From the NCBI RefSeq assembly GCF_041260665.1, contig NZ_JBGCCT010000027.1:1-64000 (forward strand): a stretch of 64,000 nt of DNA. Direction: 5' to 3'. The notes under the pieces were generated by a model. It had not been told where the DNA came from, made no database searches, and saw only the letters and a list, made by a program, of their open reading frames with translations. The position numbers and the translations under genes are program-made. The stretch is from Catenulispora sp. GP43. GTDB taxonomy: Bacteria > Actinomycetota > Actinomycetes > Streptomycetales > Catenulisporaceae. This document shows, one piece after another, positions 25,853 to 34,891 of the stretch (position 1 is the first letter of the stretch; each line of letters opens with the position of its first letter).

Positions 25853-26146
25853 TCAGTGCTCCCCGCCCAGATCGACGACGTAGGCCTCGTAGACCAGATC
25901 GTTGCCGCGCTGGCAGTGCCGGTCGAGGCGTCGGGTCAGCTCGGCCAGCTGTTTGTCGTTCATGCTCGCGAGGTCGCGCTGCATCGCGCGGCGCAGTTCG
26001 GTGTGCTCGCGGATCAGCGTCTCGACGGCGTAGGTCAGGCGCGGATCGGCGGCGACGATCTCGGCGTAAAGCCCGTGCTCGCCTTCGGTCGCGGCCAGGT
26101 GTTCGGCGATGGCGGTGGAAAGGGGTACAGCGGGGGCGAGGACCAT
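25853..26146 (-). CDS. Small helical hypothetical protein
   Basis: 97 residues, ATG with AGGAGG 8 nt upstream. All-helical and rich in His, Glu, Asp and Arg (IAEHLAATEGEHGLY, TLIREHTELRRAMQRDL, LTRRLDRHCQRGNDLVYE). The spacing of His/Glu pairs is reminiscent of hemerythrin-like bundles, but I cannot assign the iron ligands. No signal peptide. Convergent with the NUDIX gene; 250 bp of gene-free sequence separates it from the ABC gene, containing nothing I recognise. Confidence 0.6.
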   Translation of the reverse strand: MVLAPAVPLSTAIAEHLAATEGEHGLYAEIVAADPRLTYAVETLIREHTELRRAMQRDLASMNDKQLAELTRRLDRHCQRGNDLVYEAYVVDLGGEH

Positions 26147-26396
26147 GGCGCAGACCTCCTCGCATTTGGGGGGTTGTTCTCATGGTGCGCGCGCCTGAGC
26201 GGGGTTGTCTATAAGCGGGCGGTAGGCAGTCGGCTGCGACACTTCATCACTCTTCACGGTGATTTCCCCCGGTCCCGTGAGTGATCACGGATACCGTAGC
26301 GGACAGCGATGTCGCGGACGGTGATCAACCGATGGACACCGGCGCCGGACAGCCGGCGCCGTGCGGCAGCAACGGCCCGGAGCAAGAGGAGTCGCG

Positions 26397-28475
26397 GTGA
26401 TCGAGGCGATCGAGCTGACCAGCACCTGCCGGTCCCGCGGTGTGGGCGGCGGCCCCGTGGAGAAGGTCTCCTTCGACGTCTACCCGGGCCAGGTGACGGC
26501 CCTGCTCGGGGCGCCGGGTGCCGGAAAGTCCACAGTCCTGCGCCTCATGGTCGAACTCGAACCCGGCGGCGGCCGCACCCTGTTCGGCGGCCGCCCCTAC
26601 CGCGCCCTGCGCCCCGCGGTCCGCGAGGTGGGCCTGGCCCTGAACCCCGACGCCGTCCACCCGGGCCGCACCGTCCAGGCCCACCTGCAGCTCTACGCGG
26701 CCGGCGGCGGCGTCCCCAAGCCGCGCATCGCCGAGGTCCTGGAAGTCGCCGGCCTGTCCACCCAGGCCACCGTCCGCTGCGGCCGCCTCGACGCCGGCCA
26801 GCGCCAGCGCCTGGCCATCGCCGCCGCCCTGCTCGGCGACCCCGCCGCACTCATCCTCGACGAGCCGTACACCCTCGACAGCCACGGCATGTCCTGGTTC
26901 CACGCCCTGATCCGCGCCTACGCGGCCCAAGGCCGCACAGTCCTGGTCGCCGCCACCGACCCCGACACCCTGTCCGGCACCGCGGACCACGTCGTCGTCC
27001 TCCGCCGCGACGAACACGACGGCGTCAGCCGCGTCATCGCCAGCCGCTCCGCCGCCGAGGTCTTCGACGAACGCCGCGCCACCGTCGTCCAGGTCCGCAG
27101 CCCCCAGGCCGCCCGCCTGGCCGCGGCCCTGGAATCCGAGGGCGCCCGCCTGGCCCCCGCCGGCCCCGGCGCCCTCCAGGTCCGAGGCCTGGACCGAGCC
27201 CGCATCGGCGAAGTGGCGCACGTCGCCGGCGTGTGTCTGCACGAACTCAGCGAGATCGGCCAAGACGACGACGTCTTCGGCCTGCGCCCCGTCCCCCGCC
27301 AGCAGGAACTCCTCCCCGGCCTCAACCGCGCCGGCAACTGGCACTCCGGCGTCCGCGTGGTCCCCGACGAGATCGAGGAGACGGAAGTCGTCGAGGCCGC
27401 GGCCGAGGCGAGCGCGGAGGCCGAGCGACCGGAGATGCCGGGGCAGGATGTTCCCGCTTCCGCGACAGTGCAGGCGAGTGCTGTGACGGTGACGACTGCC
27501 GGCACGCACACTCCTGAGCCGGCTGCCGAGGCGCACGCTGCTCAGCCAAGTGTCGCGGTGCAGGTCCCCGAGCCGAGCGACGGTGCTCAAGTCCCCCAGA
27601 AGAGGGTCAGGGCCCAGACTTCTGAGCCGAATGTCGTGGTGCTGACTTCTGAGCCGACCCCCGCAGCGCAGACTCCTCAGCCGAGCGTCAGGGCGCAGGT
27701 TTCTCAGTCGAATGTCGTGGTGCTGGCTTCGGAGCCGACCCCCGCAGTGCAGGATCCTCGGCCGAGCGTCGGGGCTGCTGAGCCAACTGCCGGGGCTCCT
27801 GCTCCTGAGCCGAGTCCTGCGGCGCAGACTCCCGAGCCGGGCCAGACCGGCGGCGCGGCCGAGTCGCAGCCCCCGCAGGAACCAGCGGCCGGCCTGCCCA
27901 CACCACCGGTTGCCGACCAGCAGTCCGGCGGCATGATGCCGAGCACCGCCGGTTCGTGGCGCACCCAGGGTTCGGTCGCCGGCTCCCGCTGGTCGGCCGT
28001 GAAGGGTTCGCAGGCACCGCGAGGTTCTGCCGCGTCGGCCGCCACACCCTCGCCGGCCAGCGCTCCCGCGCCGAGTGTTCCCGAGCCGGCGCCCGCTGCT
28101 CCGGAGGTTCCCGAGCCGGCCCCGGTTCACAGCGCCGCCCCGGCCTCGCGCCTCGACTCGCCCGCCGCCGCGAAGTCCCGCGAGGTCTCGCGCCGCACCA
28201 GCGGGTTCGGTCTCCGGTGGGGCCGTGGCAAGCCGCATCCTTCGGCGGCGACCGCGCCGGCTTCGTCCCCGGAGACCGTCGCGTCGCCGGTCCTGGTCCA
28301 GCCCGCCGTCCCGTTCACCGTCGCGCCCAGCGCCGAGCAGCGTGGCACCGAGCCGCGTGGCGCCGGGGACGGCATGACCCCGTGGCGGGCTGCGGCCGCT
28401 CGGGCGTCGAAGCAGAGTCAGCAGCAGGCGTCGGTCGCGGAGGCGGCCCCGGCAGAGCAGGAAGCTTCCGCATGA
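26397..28475 (+). CDS. ABC transporter ATP-binding protein with long repetitive C-terminal tail
   Basis: 692 residues from a GTG with AGAGGAG 5 nt upstream. Residues 1-~215 are an ATPase domain with Walker A GAPGAGKST, a degenerate signature RLDAGQRQRL in place of LSGGQ, and Walker B ALILDEP. The region ~215-310 is a regulatory extension. From ~350 to the end the chain is Pro/Glu/Ala/Ser-rich and disordered, with 27-residue repeats (TSEPNVVVL..., SEPTPAAQTPQPSVRAQ). Its stop overlaps the permease start by ATGA. Substrate unknown; such two-gene exporters often confer antibiotic or lipid export (inference). Confidence 0.85.
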   Translation: MIEAIELTSTCRSRGVGGGPVEKVSFDVYPGQVTALLGAPGAGKSTVLRLMVELEPGGGRTLFGGRPYRALRPAVREVGLALNPDAVHPGRTVQAHLQLYAAGGGVPKPRIAEVLEVAGLSTQATVRCGRLDAGQRQRLAIAAALLGDPAALILDEPYTLDSHGMSWFHALIRAYAAQGRTVLVAATDPDTLSGTADHVVVLRRDEHDGVSRVIASRSAAEVFDERRATVVQVRSPQAARLAAALESEGARLAPAGPGALQVRGLDRARIGEVAHVAGVCLHELSEIGQDDDVFGLRPVPRQQELLPGLNRAGNWHSGVRVVPDEIEETEVVEAAAEASAEAERPEMPGQDVPASATVQASAVTVTTAGTHTPEPAAEAHAAQPSVAVQVPEPSDGAQVPQKRVRAQTSEPNVVVLTSEPTPAAQTPQPSVRAQVSQSNVVVLASEPTPAVQDPRPSVGAAEPTAGAPAPEPSPAAQTPEPGQTGGAAESQPPQEPAAGLPTPPVADQQSGGMMPSTAGSWRTQGSVAGSRWSAVKGSQAPRGSAASAATPSPASAPAPSVPEPAPAAPEVPEPAPVHSAAPASRLDSPAAAKSREVSRRTSGFGLRWGRGKPHPSAATAPASSPETVASPVLVQPAVPFTVAPSAEQRGTEPRGAGDGMTPWRAAAARASKQSQQQASVAEAAPAEQEASA
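27601..27775 (+). repeat. 81-bp tandem repeat inside the ABC ATPase tail
   Basis: The sequence around ATGTCGTGGTGCTG (27631 and 27712) recurs with an 81-bp period, i.e. 27 residues, about two full copies plus degenerate flanks. It keeps the reading frame. Confidence 0.7.
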
Positions 28476-29287
28476 TTGCTGCGTTCCGTTACGAACTGCG
28501 TCGGCTCGGGAGTCTGCGGGCCACCCGGCGGGTGCCGGGAGGTGCCGCGGTGGCGGCGGCCGCGTTCGGGGTGGCGGCCGCTTTGGCGGTGTCCGCCGGC
28601 GCCTCGGAGCGGGTGGTGGCGTTGCTGCGGTTGACCGGGACGCTGCCCGCGCTGGCCGCCGCCGTCGTGATCGGGGCCGCGGCCTCGGGGCACGAGCGGC
28701 ACTACGAAATGCGCTACGTGACCCTCGCGGTGGTGCCGCGGCGCGCGTGGCTGGCGGTCGCCAAGGCCACGCTCACCGCGCTCGTCTCCGCCCTGACCGG
28801 TGCGCTGGTCGCGCTGGCCGCGGCCCTCGGCTACGCGCTCGCGCTGGCGTGGGCCTACGCCGGGGACCGCACCCTCATCCCCGACGGTGCCGCCGCCGAC
28901 CCCGTGCTGCAGGGTGTGGCGCCGGCTGCCGCGGCGGCGACGGCGGCCGGGCTGTTCGGGCTCGCCGTAGGGTGGCTGACCGCCTGGTACCGGGCCTCGG
29001 TGGCGGTCTCCGTGGCCGTGGTGGCGCTGGCCGTGCCGCTGGCGGCCGGACGCCTGGTCAGCGGCCTGCCCGGGATCGCCAAGGCCCTGACGGACGCCGA
29101 GCAGTACCTGCGGACCACCCCCGTGTTGTCCTCGCTGCTCAACCCCCGCGTGCTGACCGCGTGGCCGCCGCTGAAGTCGGGCATGCACCCGATCCCGCCG
29201 ACCTCGCTCGCGGCCACCGCCCTGCTCGCGGCGGTGGCGCTGCTCGGCATGGCCGCCGGCGCCGCGCGCTGGCAGCGGGGGAGCTGA
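28472..29287 (+). CDS. ABC transporter permease
   Basis: 271 residues with about six membrane segments (~27-44, ~58-76, ~100-128, ~155-175, ~183-205, ~248-266). The N-terminus MIAAFRYELRRLGSL and the conserved ATLTALVSALTGALVALAAA pattern resemble ABC-2-type permeases. The 4-nt overlap with the ATPase gene indicates a coupled pair. Convergent with msrB, 10 bp away. Confidence 0.85.
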   Translation: MIAAFRYELRRLGSLRATRRVPGGAAVAAAAFGVAAALAVSAGASERVVALLRLTGTLPALAAAVVIGAAASGHERHYEMRYVTLAVVPRRAWLAVAKATLTALVSALTGALVALAAALGYALALAWAYAGDRTLIPDGAAADPVLQGVAPAAAAATAAGLFGLAVGWLTAWYRASVAVSVAVVALAVPLAAGRLVSGLPGIAKALTDAEQYLRTTPVLSSLLNPRVLTAWPPLKSGMHPIPPTSLAATALLAAVALLGMAAGAARWQRGS

Positions 29288-29297
29288 GCGGGAGTGC

Positions 29298-29708
29298 TCA
29301 GGAAGCGCTCGCGTCCTCGTCCAGCTTCAAGGACACCGAGTTGATGCAGTACCGCTGCCCGCCGTGCTCGGTCGGGCCGTCGTCGAACACGTGCCCCAGG
29401 TGCGACCCGCACGCCGCGCAGCGCACCTCGGTCCGCACCATGCCGTGGCTCATGTCCTGGTGCAGCGTCACCGCGTCGCCCTCGCCGGGCTCGTAGAACG
29501 ACGGCCACCCGCAGTGCGAGTCGTACTTCGCCTGTGAGCGGAACAGAGGCGCGTCACAAGCCCGACAGTGGTAGGTGCCCTCCGTGTGCGTGGACACGTA
29601 ATCCCCGCTCCACGGCCGCTCCGTGCCGGCCTCGCGCAGCACCGAGAACTCCATCGGCGTGAGCAGCGAGCGCCACTCGGCCTCGGACTTCTGCACCTTC
29701 TCGACCAT
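29298..29708 (-). CDS. msrB: Peptide-methionine (R)-S-oxide reductase
   Basis: 136 residues from the ATG at 29708 (GGAAGGG upstream); a GTG three codons earlier is in frame but too close to the site. It reduces methionine-R-sulfoxide in proteins. Zinc cysteines Cys48/51 (CRAC) and Cys97/100 (CAAC), the catalytic Cys121 in GGQRYCINSVSL, and HCGWPSFYE are all present. It starts 5 nt after the reductase gene, so the two form a unit. Confidence 0.96.
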   Translation of the reverse strand: MVEKVQKSEAEWRSLLTPMEFSVLREAGTERPWSGDYVSTHTEGTYHCRACDAPLFRSQAKYDSHCGWPSFYEPGEGDAVTLHQDMSHGMVRTEVRCAACGSHLGHVFDDGPTEHGGQRYCINSVSLKLDEDASAS

Positions 29709-29713
29709 GCTGA

Positions 29714-30490
29714 TCACCCTTCCTTAGCGGGTTCAGAGACGGAACCCTGTGTTCCCCCGACTAGATAACGCGAGAAGAGGAACCCGTCTTCCGTCAGCAG
29801 GCTGTGCAGTATCAGCGGTAATCCGTCCGTAAGATCCGGCCCGGCCAGCACCCGCATCGAGTCGCCGCCGCGCAGCTGCGGGGCGATCGACAGGCACAGC
29901 TCGTCGAGCTTGCCGGAGGCCGCGAGCTGCCCCAGCAGGTGCGGGCCGCCCTCGCACAGGATCCGCCCCAAGCCGCGCTCGGCCAGCCGGTCCACGGCCA
30001 GGGCCAGGTCGACCTCGCCGGTGCCGGCCGCGATCACCTCGGCGCCGGCCTCGGCGGCCGCGTCGACCTGGTCCTGCGGGGCGTCGGTCGCGGTCAGCAC
30101 GATCGTCGGCACCGCGGGCGAGGTGAACAGCGGCATGGTCCAGTCCAGATCCATCGCCCGCGTGACCACGGCGATGGCCGCGGTCGGGGCCTGGCCGGCG
30201 GCCGCCCGCGCCTCCTGGTACTGCTGGCGGACCCGCGCCGGCCGGTACTGCTCGGCGCGCACCGTCCCGGCCCCGACCAGCACCACGTCCGCCAGCGCGC
30301 GGAGCACGCCGAAGACCCGCTTGTCCGCCTCGCCGGAGATGCCCTCGGACTTGCCCGAGGCGGTCGCGGCGCCGTCGGCGGACGCGACCATGTTCGCCCG
30401 CACCCAGCGCCGGGCCCCGGTGGGGTAGGCGTAGACCTCCGCCAGATCGACCTGGCGGCTGCGGTTCGTGGGTGGCACCAGCTGATACAT
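29714..30490 (-). CDS. RibD C-terminal-like pyrimidine/dihydrofolate-type reductase
   Basis: 258 residues. The fold is that of RibD reductases and dihydrofolate reductase: ANMVASADGAATASGKSEGISG (in part), FGVLRALADVVLVGAGTVRAE and ILCEGGPHLLGQLAASGKLDEL, the latter two binding NADPH and substrate. It lacks a deaminase domain, so it is either a riboflavin-pathway reductase or a related enzyme of unknown substrate. Upstream it shares a 144-bp intergenic region with zapE that contains a CRP-type site. Confidence 0.85.
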   Translation of the reverse strand: MYQLVPPTNRSRQVDLAEVYAYPTGARRWVRANMVASADGAATASGKSEGISGEADKRVFGVLRALADVVLVGAGTVRAEQYRPARVRQQYQEARAAAGQAPTAAIAVVTRAMDLDWTMPLFTSPAVPTIVLTATDAPQDQVDAAAEAGAEVIAAGTGEVDLALAVDRLAERGLGRILCEGGPHLLGQLAASGKLDELCLSIAPQLRGGDSMRVLAGPDLTDGLPLILHSLLTEDGFLFSRYLVGGTQGSVSEPAKEG

Positions 30491-30556
30491 GGGACCAGCG
30501 AATCACACCAGGGGACTTCTGACACGCGCGGCTCATCCACCCGCCGCACAAGATTT

Positions 30557-30572
30557 TGTGACTGGCTTCACA
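30557..30572. promoter_or_regulatory. CRP/FNR-type operator
   Basis: TGTGACTGGCTTCACA, an exact TGTGA-N6-TCACA palindrome, followed directly by TGTGATCAATTACA (30573-30586). It lies between the divergent reductase and zapE starts. Actinobacterial Crp proteins bind this consensus. Confidence 0.6.
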
Positions 30573-30634
30573 TGTGATCAATTACACCCCCCGCATGGTT
30601 CGGGATACCCGCTCCGGCCTGCGACATTGGAAGA

Positions 30635-31723
30635 GTGCCGACGTCTGCTCCGAAAGTCTTCGCGCCCGCCGCGACCCTCGTCGGCCGACGCCCGGAAGTC
30701 GGCGCCGACCGGCTGATAGCCGACCTTGTCCCGCCGCCGCGGTTCGACCAGGTGCGCTTCTCCAGCTACGTTCCGAACCCGGCCGAGCCCAGCCAGTCCG
30801 CGGCCCGTGACCGCCTTGAGGCGTTCGCCGCGACCGTCGGCGCGGCGCCTAAGAAGAGCCGCGGGCTGTTCAAGAAGAAGGCCCCCGCGTCCGGCGCGAT
30901 CGGCGTCTACCTCGACGGCGGCTTCGGCGTCGGCAAGACCCACCTGCTGGCGTCGCTCTGGCACGAATCCCCGGCCCCGCGCGAGAAGAAGGCCTACGGC
31001 ACCTTCGTCGAGTACACCAGCCTGGTCGGGGCCCTCGGCTTCGCCGCCGCGGTGGAGCGGCTGGCCGACTTCGCGCTGGTCTGCATCGACGAGTTCGAGC
31101 TCGACGACCCCGGCGACACCGTCCTGGTCTCCACGCTGCTCACCCGGCTGTCCGACCGCGGCGTGAAGCTGGCCGCGACCTCCAACACGCTGCCGGACAA
31201 GCTCGGCGAGGGCCGCTTCGCCGCCGCCGACTTCCTGCGCGAGATCCAGGCGCTGTCGGCGCGCTTCGAGGTCCTGCGGGTGGACGGCCCCGACTACCGG
31301 CACCGCGACCTGCCCACGCCGCCGGCCCCGGTCTCCGAGGACGCTGTGGCCCGCACCGTGGAGGAGAACCCCGGCGCCACCCTGGACGCCTTCGACGGCC
31401 TGACCGGCGAGCTCGCCGCGGTCCACCCCAGCCGCTACGGTGCCCTGATCGACGGCGTCAGCGCGGTCGGGCTCACCGGCGTGCGGCCGCTGGACGACCA
31501 GAACGTCGCCCTGCGCCTGGTGGTGCTGATAGACCGGCTCTACGACCGCAAGGTCCCGGTGGTCGCCTCCGGCACGCCGCTCGGCGACCTGTTCACCCCC
31601 GAACTGCTGCGCGGCGGATACCGCAAGAAGTACCTGCGCGCGATCTCTCGGATCACCGCGCTGGCCCGGGACGGCATGGCGTTGGCCGACGCCGCGCAGA
31701 TCTCCGTCGGGGCGGGCGCCTAA
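30635..31723 (+). CDS. zapE: ZapE/AFG1-family ATPase
   Basis: 362 residues, GTG start. Walker A GGFGVGKTHLL (~89-99), Walker B VCIDEFELDDPGD (~149-161), sensor region LAATSNTLPDKLGEGRFAAADF and an RxxSR-like C-terminal part (RAISRITALARDG). In bacteria ZapE destabilises FtsZ rings; mitochondrial AFG1 acts in protein quality control. Residues ~55-85 are a Lys/Ala-rich insertion (KKSRGLFKKKAPA). Divergent from the reductase gene. Confidence 0.9.
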   Translation: MPTSAPKVFAPAATLVGRRPEVGADRLIADLVPPPRFDQVRFSSYVPNPAEPSQSAARDRLEAFAATVGAAPKKSRGLFKKKAPASGAIGVYLDGGFGVGKTHLLASLWHESPAPREKKAYGTFVEYTSLVGALGFAAAVERLADFALVCIDEFELDDPGDTVLVSTLLTRLSDRGVKLAATSNTLPDKLGEGRFAAADFLREIQALSARFEVLRVDGPDYRHRDLPTPPAPVSEDAVARTVEENPGATLDAFDGLTGELAAVHPSRYGALIDGVSAVGLTGVRPLDDQNVALRLVVLIDRLYDRKVPVVASGTPLGDLFTPELLRGGYRKKYLRAISRITALARDGMALADAAQISVGAGA

Positions 31724-31780
31724 TCCCGGAACGGCTGCCATGACATGCGGAGCGTTAGCCCGGATGGCACTCTTTCCTTC

Positions 31781-32626
31781 ATGGCGAAGTCGTTCACCCA
31801 TCTGCTGCGGGCCCCCGAGTCCCCGGTCAAACTGAGCAAGATTGCTTCTGACGTGCACCCCGGCGTCGATTCGAAAGCCGAGGCGCTGCACAAGCTCCCC
31901 AAGCTCGGCGCGCGCCTGGCGGACCTGCAGGAGCGGCTGTTCGCGCAGTCCCGGGGCGGCGCCGACCCGGCGCGCCAGAACCTGCTCCTGGTGTTGCAGG
32001 GCATGGACACCTCGGGCAAGGGCGGCACGGTCAAGCACGTGGCCGGCGTGATGGACCCCGGCGGCCTTCGCATCAACTCCTTCAAAGCCCCGACCGAGGA
32101 GGAACTGTCCCACGACTTCCTCTGGCGGATCCGCAAAGCGCTGCCGACGCCCGGCATGGTCGGCGTCTTCGACCGCAGCCACTACGAGGACGTGCTCATC
32201 GTCCGGGTCCGCGACCTGGTCCCGCGCGAGCAGTGGGAGCTGCGCTACGGCCTGATCAACGAGTTCGAACAGGAACTCGCCGACCAGGGCACGACCGTCG
32301 TGAAGTGCTTCCTGCACATCAGCCGCGACACCCAGAAGGAACGCCTGCTGGCCCGCCTGGACGACCCGACGAAGCTGTGGAAGTACAGCACCAACGACGT
32401 CAAGGAGCGCAAGCTGTGGCCGGCGTATCAGGAGGCGTACCAGGCGGCGCTGAGCCTGACCTCGACCGAGACGGCGCCCTGGTACGTGATCCCGGCTGAC
32501 CGCAAGTGGTACCGGAACTACGCGATCACCAGGCTGCTCATCGAGACGCTGGAACGGATCGGGCCGGAGTGGCCGCCGGCCGACTACGACATCAAGACGG
32601 AGAAGCAGCGCGTGCTGGCCTCCTGA
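31781..32626 (+). CDS. ppk2: PPK2-family polyphosphate kinase
   Basis: 281 residues. It uses polyphosphate to phosphorylate nucleoside mono- or diphosphates. Walker A GMDTSGKGG (~76-84), Walker B segment VFDRSHYEDVL (~130-140), and the lid ARLDDPTKLWKYSTND, KERKLW. The start MAKSFT at 31781 fits the family; no Shine-Dalgarno is apparent upstream. The class (AMP- or NDP-specific) cannot be told from the sequence here. Confidence 0.93.
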   Translation: MAKSFTHLLRAPESPVKLSKIASDVHPGVDSKAEALHKLPKLGARLADLQERLFAQSRGGADPARQNLLLVLQGMDTSGKGGTVKHVAGVMDPGGLRINSFKAPTEEELSHDFLWRIRKALPTPGMVGVFDRSHYEDVLIVRVRDLVPREQWELRYGLINEFEQELADQGTTVVKCFLHISRDTQKERLLARLDDPTKLWKYSTNDVKERKLWPAYQEAYQAALSLTSTETAPWYVIPADRKWYRNYAITRLLIETLERIGPEWPPADYDIKTEKQRVLAS

Positions 32627-32688
32627 CCGTGGCGCCGTGGCGCCAGAGACCAGGCCGGCTCCAGCTGACCGGCCGCTATCCTCGCGCC

Positions 32689-33186
32689 ATGGACATGGAG
32701 ATCCGCCCGGCCACCGATGAGGACTGGCCGCACATCTGGCCGTTCTTCCGCACCATCTGCGCCGAGGGGGAGACCTACGTCTACCCCTTCGAGCCCACCG
32801 AGCAGGAGGGCCGCGAGATGTGGATGGAGCGGTCGCCGGGGCTGACCGTCGTCGCGGTCGACGCCGCCGGTACGGTCCTGGGCAGCGCGAAGATGGGCCC
32901 GAACCGGCCCGGCCCCGGCGCGCACGTGTCCACCGCCAGCTACATGGTGGACCCGGCGGCCGCGGGCCGGGGCGTCGGCCGGGCGCTCGGCGAGTACACG
33001 CTGAAGTGGGCGCGCGAACAGGGCTACCGCGGGATGCAGTTCAACGCCGTGGTGGAGAGCAACGCCCGCGCGGTGCACCTGTGGCAGTCGATCGGGTTCC
33101 AGATCATCGGGACGGTCCCGGAGGCGTTCAAGAGCCGGGCGCACGGCTATGTCGGGATCCACGTCATGTATCAGAAGTTCGATTGA
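32689..33186 (+). CDS. GNAT-family N-acetyltransferase
   Basis: 165 residues. Acetyl-CoA-binding motif A is GRGVGRALGEYTLKWAREQG (~96-115), preceded by the strand ASYMVDPAAA and followed by FNAVVESNARAVHLWQSIGF. The substrate pocket (ETYVYPF) is of the phosphinothricin/YncA-like subgroup. Likely acetylates an amino acid or small amine. The ATG at 32689 has no clear ribosome-binding site. Confidence 0.88.
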   Translation: MDMEIRPATDEDWPHIWPFFRTICAEGETYVYPFEPTEQEGREMWMERSPGLTVVAVDAAGTVLGSAKMGPNRPGPGAHVSTASYMVDPAAAGRGVGRALGEYTLKWAREQGYRGMQFNAVVESNARAVHLWQSIGFQIIGTVPEAFKSRAHGYVGIHVMYQKFD

Positions 33187-33235
33187 GCCCGGCGCCTTAT
33201 CAAGGCCCTTGTTCGGTCCGATGATATGCGTGACC

Positions 33236-33796
33236 ATGGGCGCCATGCTCGACACCGCGCCGCCCGAGGCGGCCCAGCCGGAAGGGCCGGAGCCGCCGGG
33301 CCGGCCAGGTGAACCGGGGCCGCGCCGCGCGGCGCGTTCGCCGCGCACGGGCGGCCCGTCCCGGGCCAACGCGCTGGCCACCCTCGGCTTCGCCGTGCTG
33401 GCCCTCGGCTCGCTGGCCATCCCCTGGGCCGGCTACGACGACGGCAGCCCCTCCTGGTCCGGCTTCGACATCATGGGCGATCCGCCGCCGGTCGCGGACG
33501 GCATCGGGGCCGTGGTCGCCTGTCTGCACGTCCTGCAGTGGCTGAGCGTCGGCCTGATCGTGCTGTCGGCGTTGCGGCTGATCGTGCCCGCGCGGGGCCT
33601 GGCCTGGCTGTCGCTGCTGGCCGCGCTGGCCCTGGTCCTGTGCGCGGTGCTGGCGGCCTTCCGGTTCCACTCCGAACTCCAGGGCGTCGACGCGTTCGCG
33701 CCGTCCATGCGCGCCGGCCCGGTGGTCACGGCGACCGCCGCGTTCCTGTGCGCGGTCGCGGCCGGTTGGGGACCGGCCGCGACGCGAGCTCGGTGA
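33236..33796 (+). CDS. Hypothetical membrane protein
   Basis: About 186 residues from the ATG at 33236 (alternatives at 33221 and 33245). A Pro/Gly/Arg-rich N-terminus precedes four hydrophobic segments (~46-65, ~90-112, ~118-140, ~155-175). Between the first two is an extracytoplasmic loop AGYDDGSPSWSGFDIMGDPPP. No family recognised. It converges with the quinone oxidoreductase gene, 17 bp apart. Confidence 0.65.
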   Translation: MGAMLDTAPPEAAQPEGPEPPGRPGEPGPRRAARSPRTGGPSRANALATLGFAVLALGSLAIPWAGYDDGSPSWSGFDIMGDPPPVADGIGAVVACLHVLQWLSVGLIVLSALRLIVPARGLAWLSLLAALALVLCAVLAAFRFHSELQGVDAFAPSMRAGPVVTATAAFLCAVAAGWGPAATRAR

Positions 33797-33812
33797 AGTT
33801 GCTTCGGTGAAG

Positions 33813-34790
33813 CTAGGGGACCAGCAGCAGCTTGCCGGTCGTCTTGCGCGACTCCAGCTCCCCGTGGGCCTGCCCGGCCTGGCCGAGCGGGAACGTGGCG
33901 CCGACCCGCACGGTCAGCGTGCCGTCCTGGATCCAGCGGAACAGGTCGCCCGCGCGCCACTCCAGTTCCTGGCGCGACACGATGTAGCTGGCGAGCGTGG
34001 GGCGGGTCAGGAACAGCGAGCCGGCCGCCGAGAGCCGCAGCGGGGCGAACGGCGGGACCGGGCCGGAGGCGTTGCCGAAGCTGACGAGCATGCCGCGCAC
34101 GCGCAGCGAGCCGAGGGAGGCCTCGAAGGTGTCCTTGCCGACGCCGTCATAGGCCACGTGCACGCCGTGCCCGCCGTTGCGGCGCCGCACCTCGGCGGCC
34201 AGCTCCTCGCCGGCCACCTGGTCGTAGCGGATCACCTCGTCGGCGCCGGCCTCGGCGGCCAGCTTGGCCTTGGCGTCGCTGGAGACGGTGCCGATCACCT
34301 TGCCGCCGGCGGCCTTCACCAACTGGGTCAGCAGCAGGCCCATGCCGCCGGCCGCGGCGTGCACCAGCGCGGTCTCGCCGGCCTTGATCGGGTATGTGCT
34401 CTGCGTCAGGTAGTGCGCCGTCATGCCCTGCAGCATCACCGCGGCGGCGGTCTCGACGTCCACGCCGTCCGGCACCGCCACGGCCCGGTCGGCGGGCACG
34501 ATCACCTGTTCGGCGTAGCTGCCGCGGGCGTCCACGGTCGCGACCCGGTCCCCGGGCCGGAAGTCCGTCACGCCCTCGCCGACCTCCAGGACGTGCCCGG
34601 CCAGCTCGGCGCCCGGCGTGAACGGCAGGTTCGTCGCGTACAGCCCGCTGCGTTGGTAGGTCTCGATGAAGTTCACGCCGACGGCGCCGACCTCCACCAG
34701 GAGCTCACCGGGCCCCGGCTTCGGAGGGTTCACGTCGGAGAGCTGCAGGACCTCGGGTCCGCCAGTCTGGCTGACGACGATCGCGCGCAT
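33813..34790 (-). CDS. NADPH:quinone oxidoreductase (zinc-independent MDR family)
   Basis: 325 residues. Medium-chain dehydrogenase/reductase fold without the structural zinc cysteines: catalytic N-part GAVGVNFIETYQRSGLY, PGAELAGHVLEVGEGV, nucleotide site ALVHAAAGGMGLLLTQLVKA and TVSSDAKAKLA. This places it with the QorA group, which reduces quinones using NADPH. AAAGGA is 9 nt upstream of the ATG. Confidence 0.93.
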   Translation of the reverse strand: MRAIVVSQTGGPEVLQLSDVNPPKPGPGELLVEVGAVGVNFIETYQRSGLYATNLPFTPGAELAGHVLEVGEGVTDFRPGDRVATVDARGSYAEQVIVPADRAVAVPDGVDVETAAAVMLQGMTAHYLTQSTYPIKAGETALVHAAAGGMGLLLTQLVKAAGGKVIGTVSSDAKAKLAAEAGADEVIRYDQVAGEELAAEVRRRNGGHGVHVAYDGVGKDTFEASLGSLRVRGMLVSFGNASGPVPPFAPLRLSAAGSLFLTRPTLASYIVSRQELEWRAGDLFRWIQDGTLTVRVGATFPLGQAGQAHGELESRKTTGKLLLVP

Positions 34791-34891
34791 ACACGGATCC
34801 TTTCAAAGGTTGCGGTGGTTCGCATGCTTGCAACCCCGGACCCGCCGCCCGGATTCCGCCGTGCCCGCATCGCGCAGGGCCGGTGTCCGCG

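Noticed and set aside
26325-28238. A 637-codon minus-strand open frame over the ABC ATPase
   Set aside because: Antisense shadow rich in Arg/Gly; the plus-strand ATPase motifs are intact.
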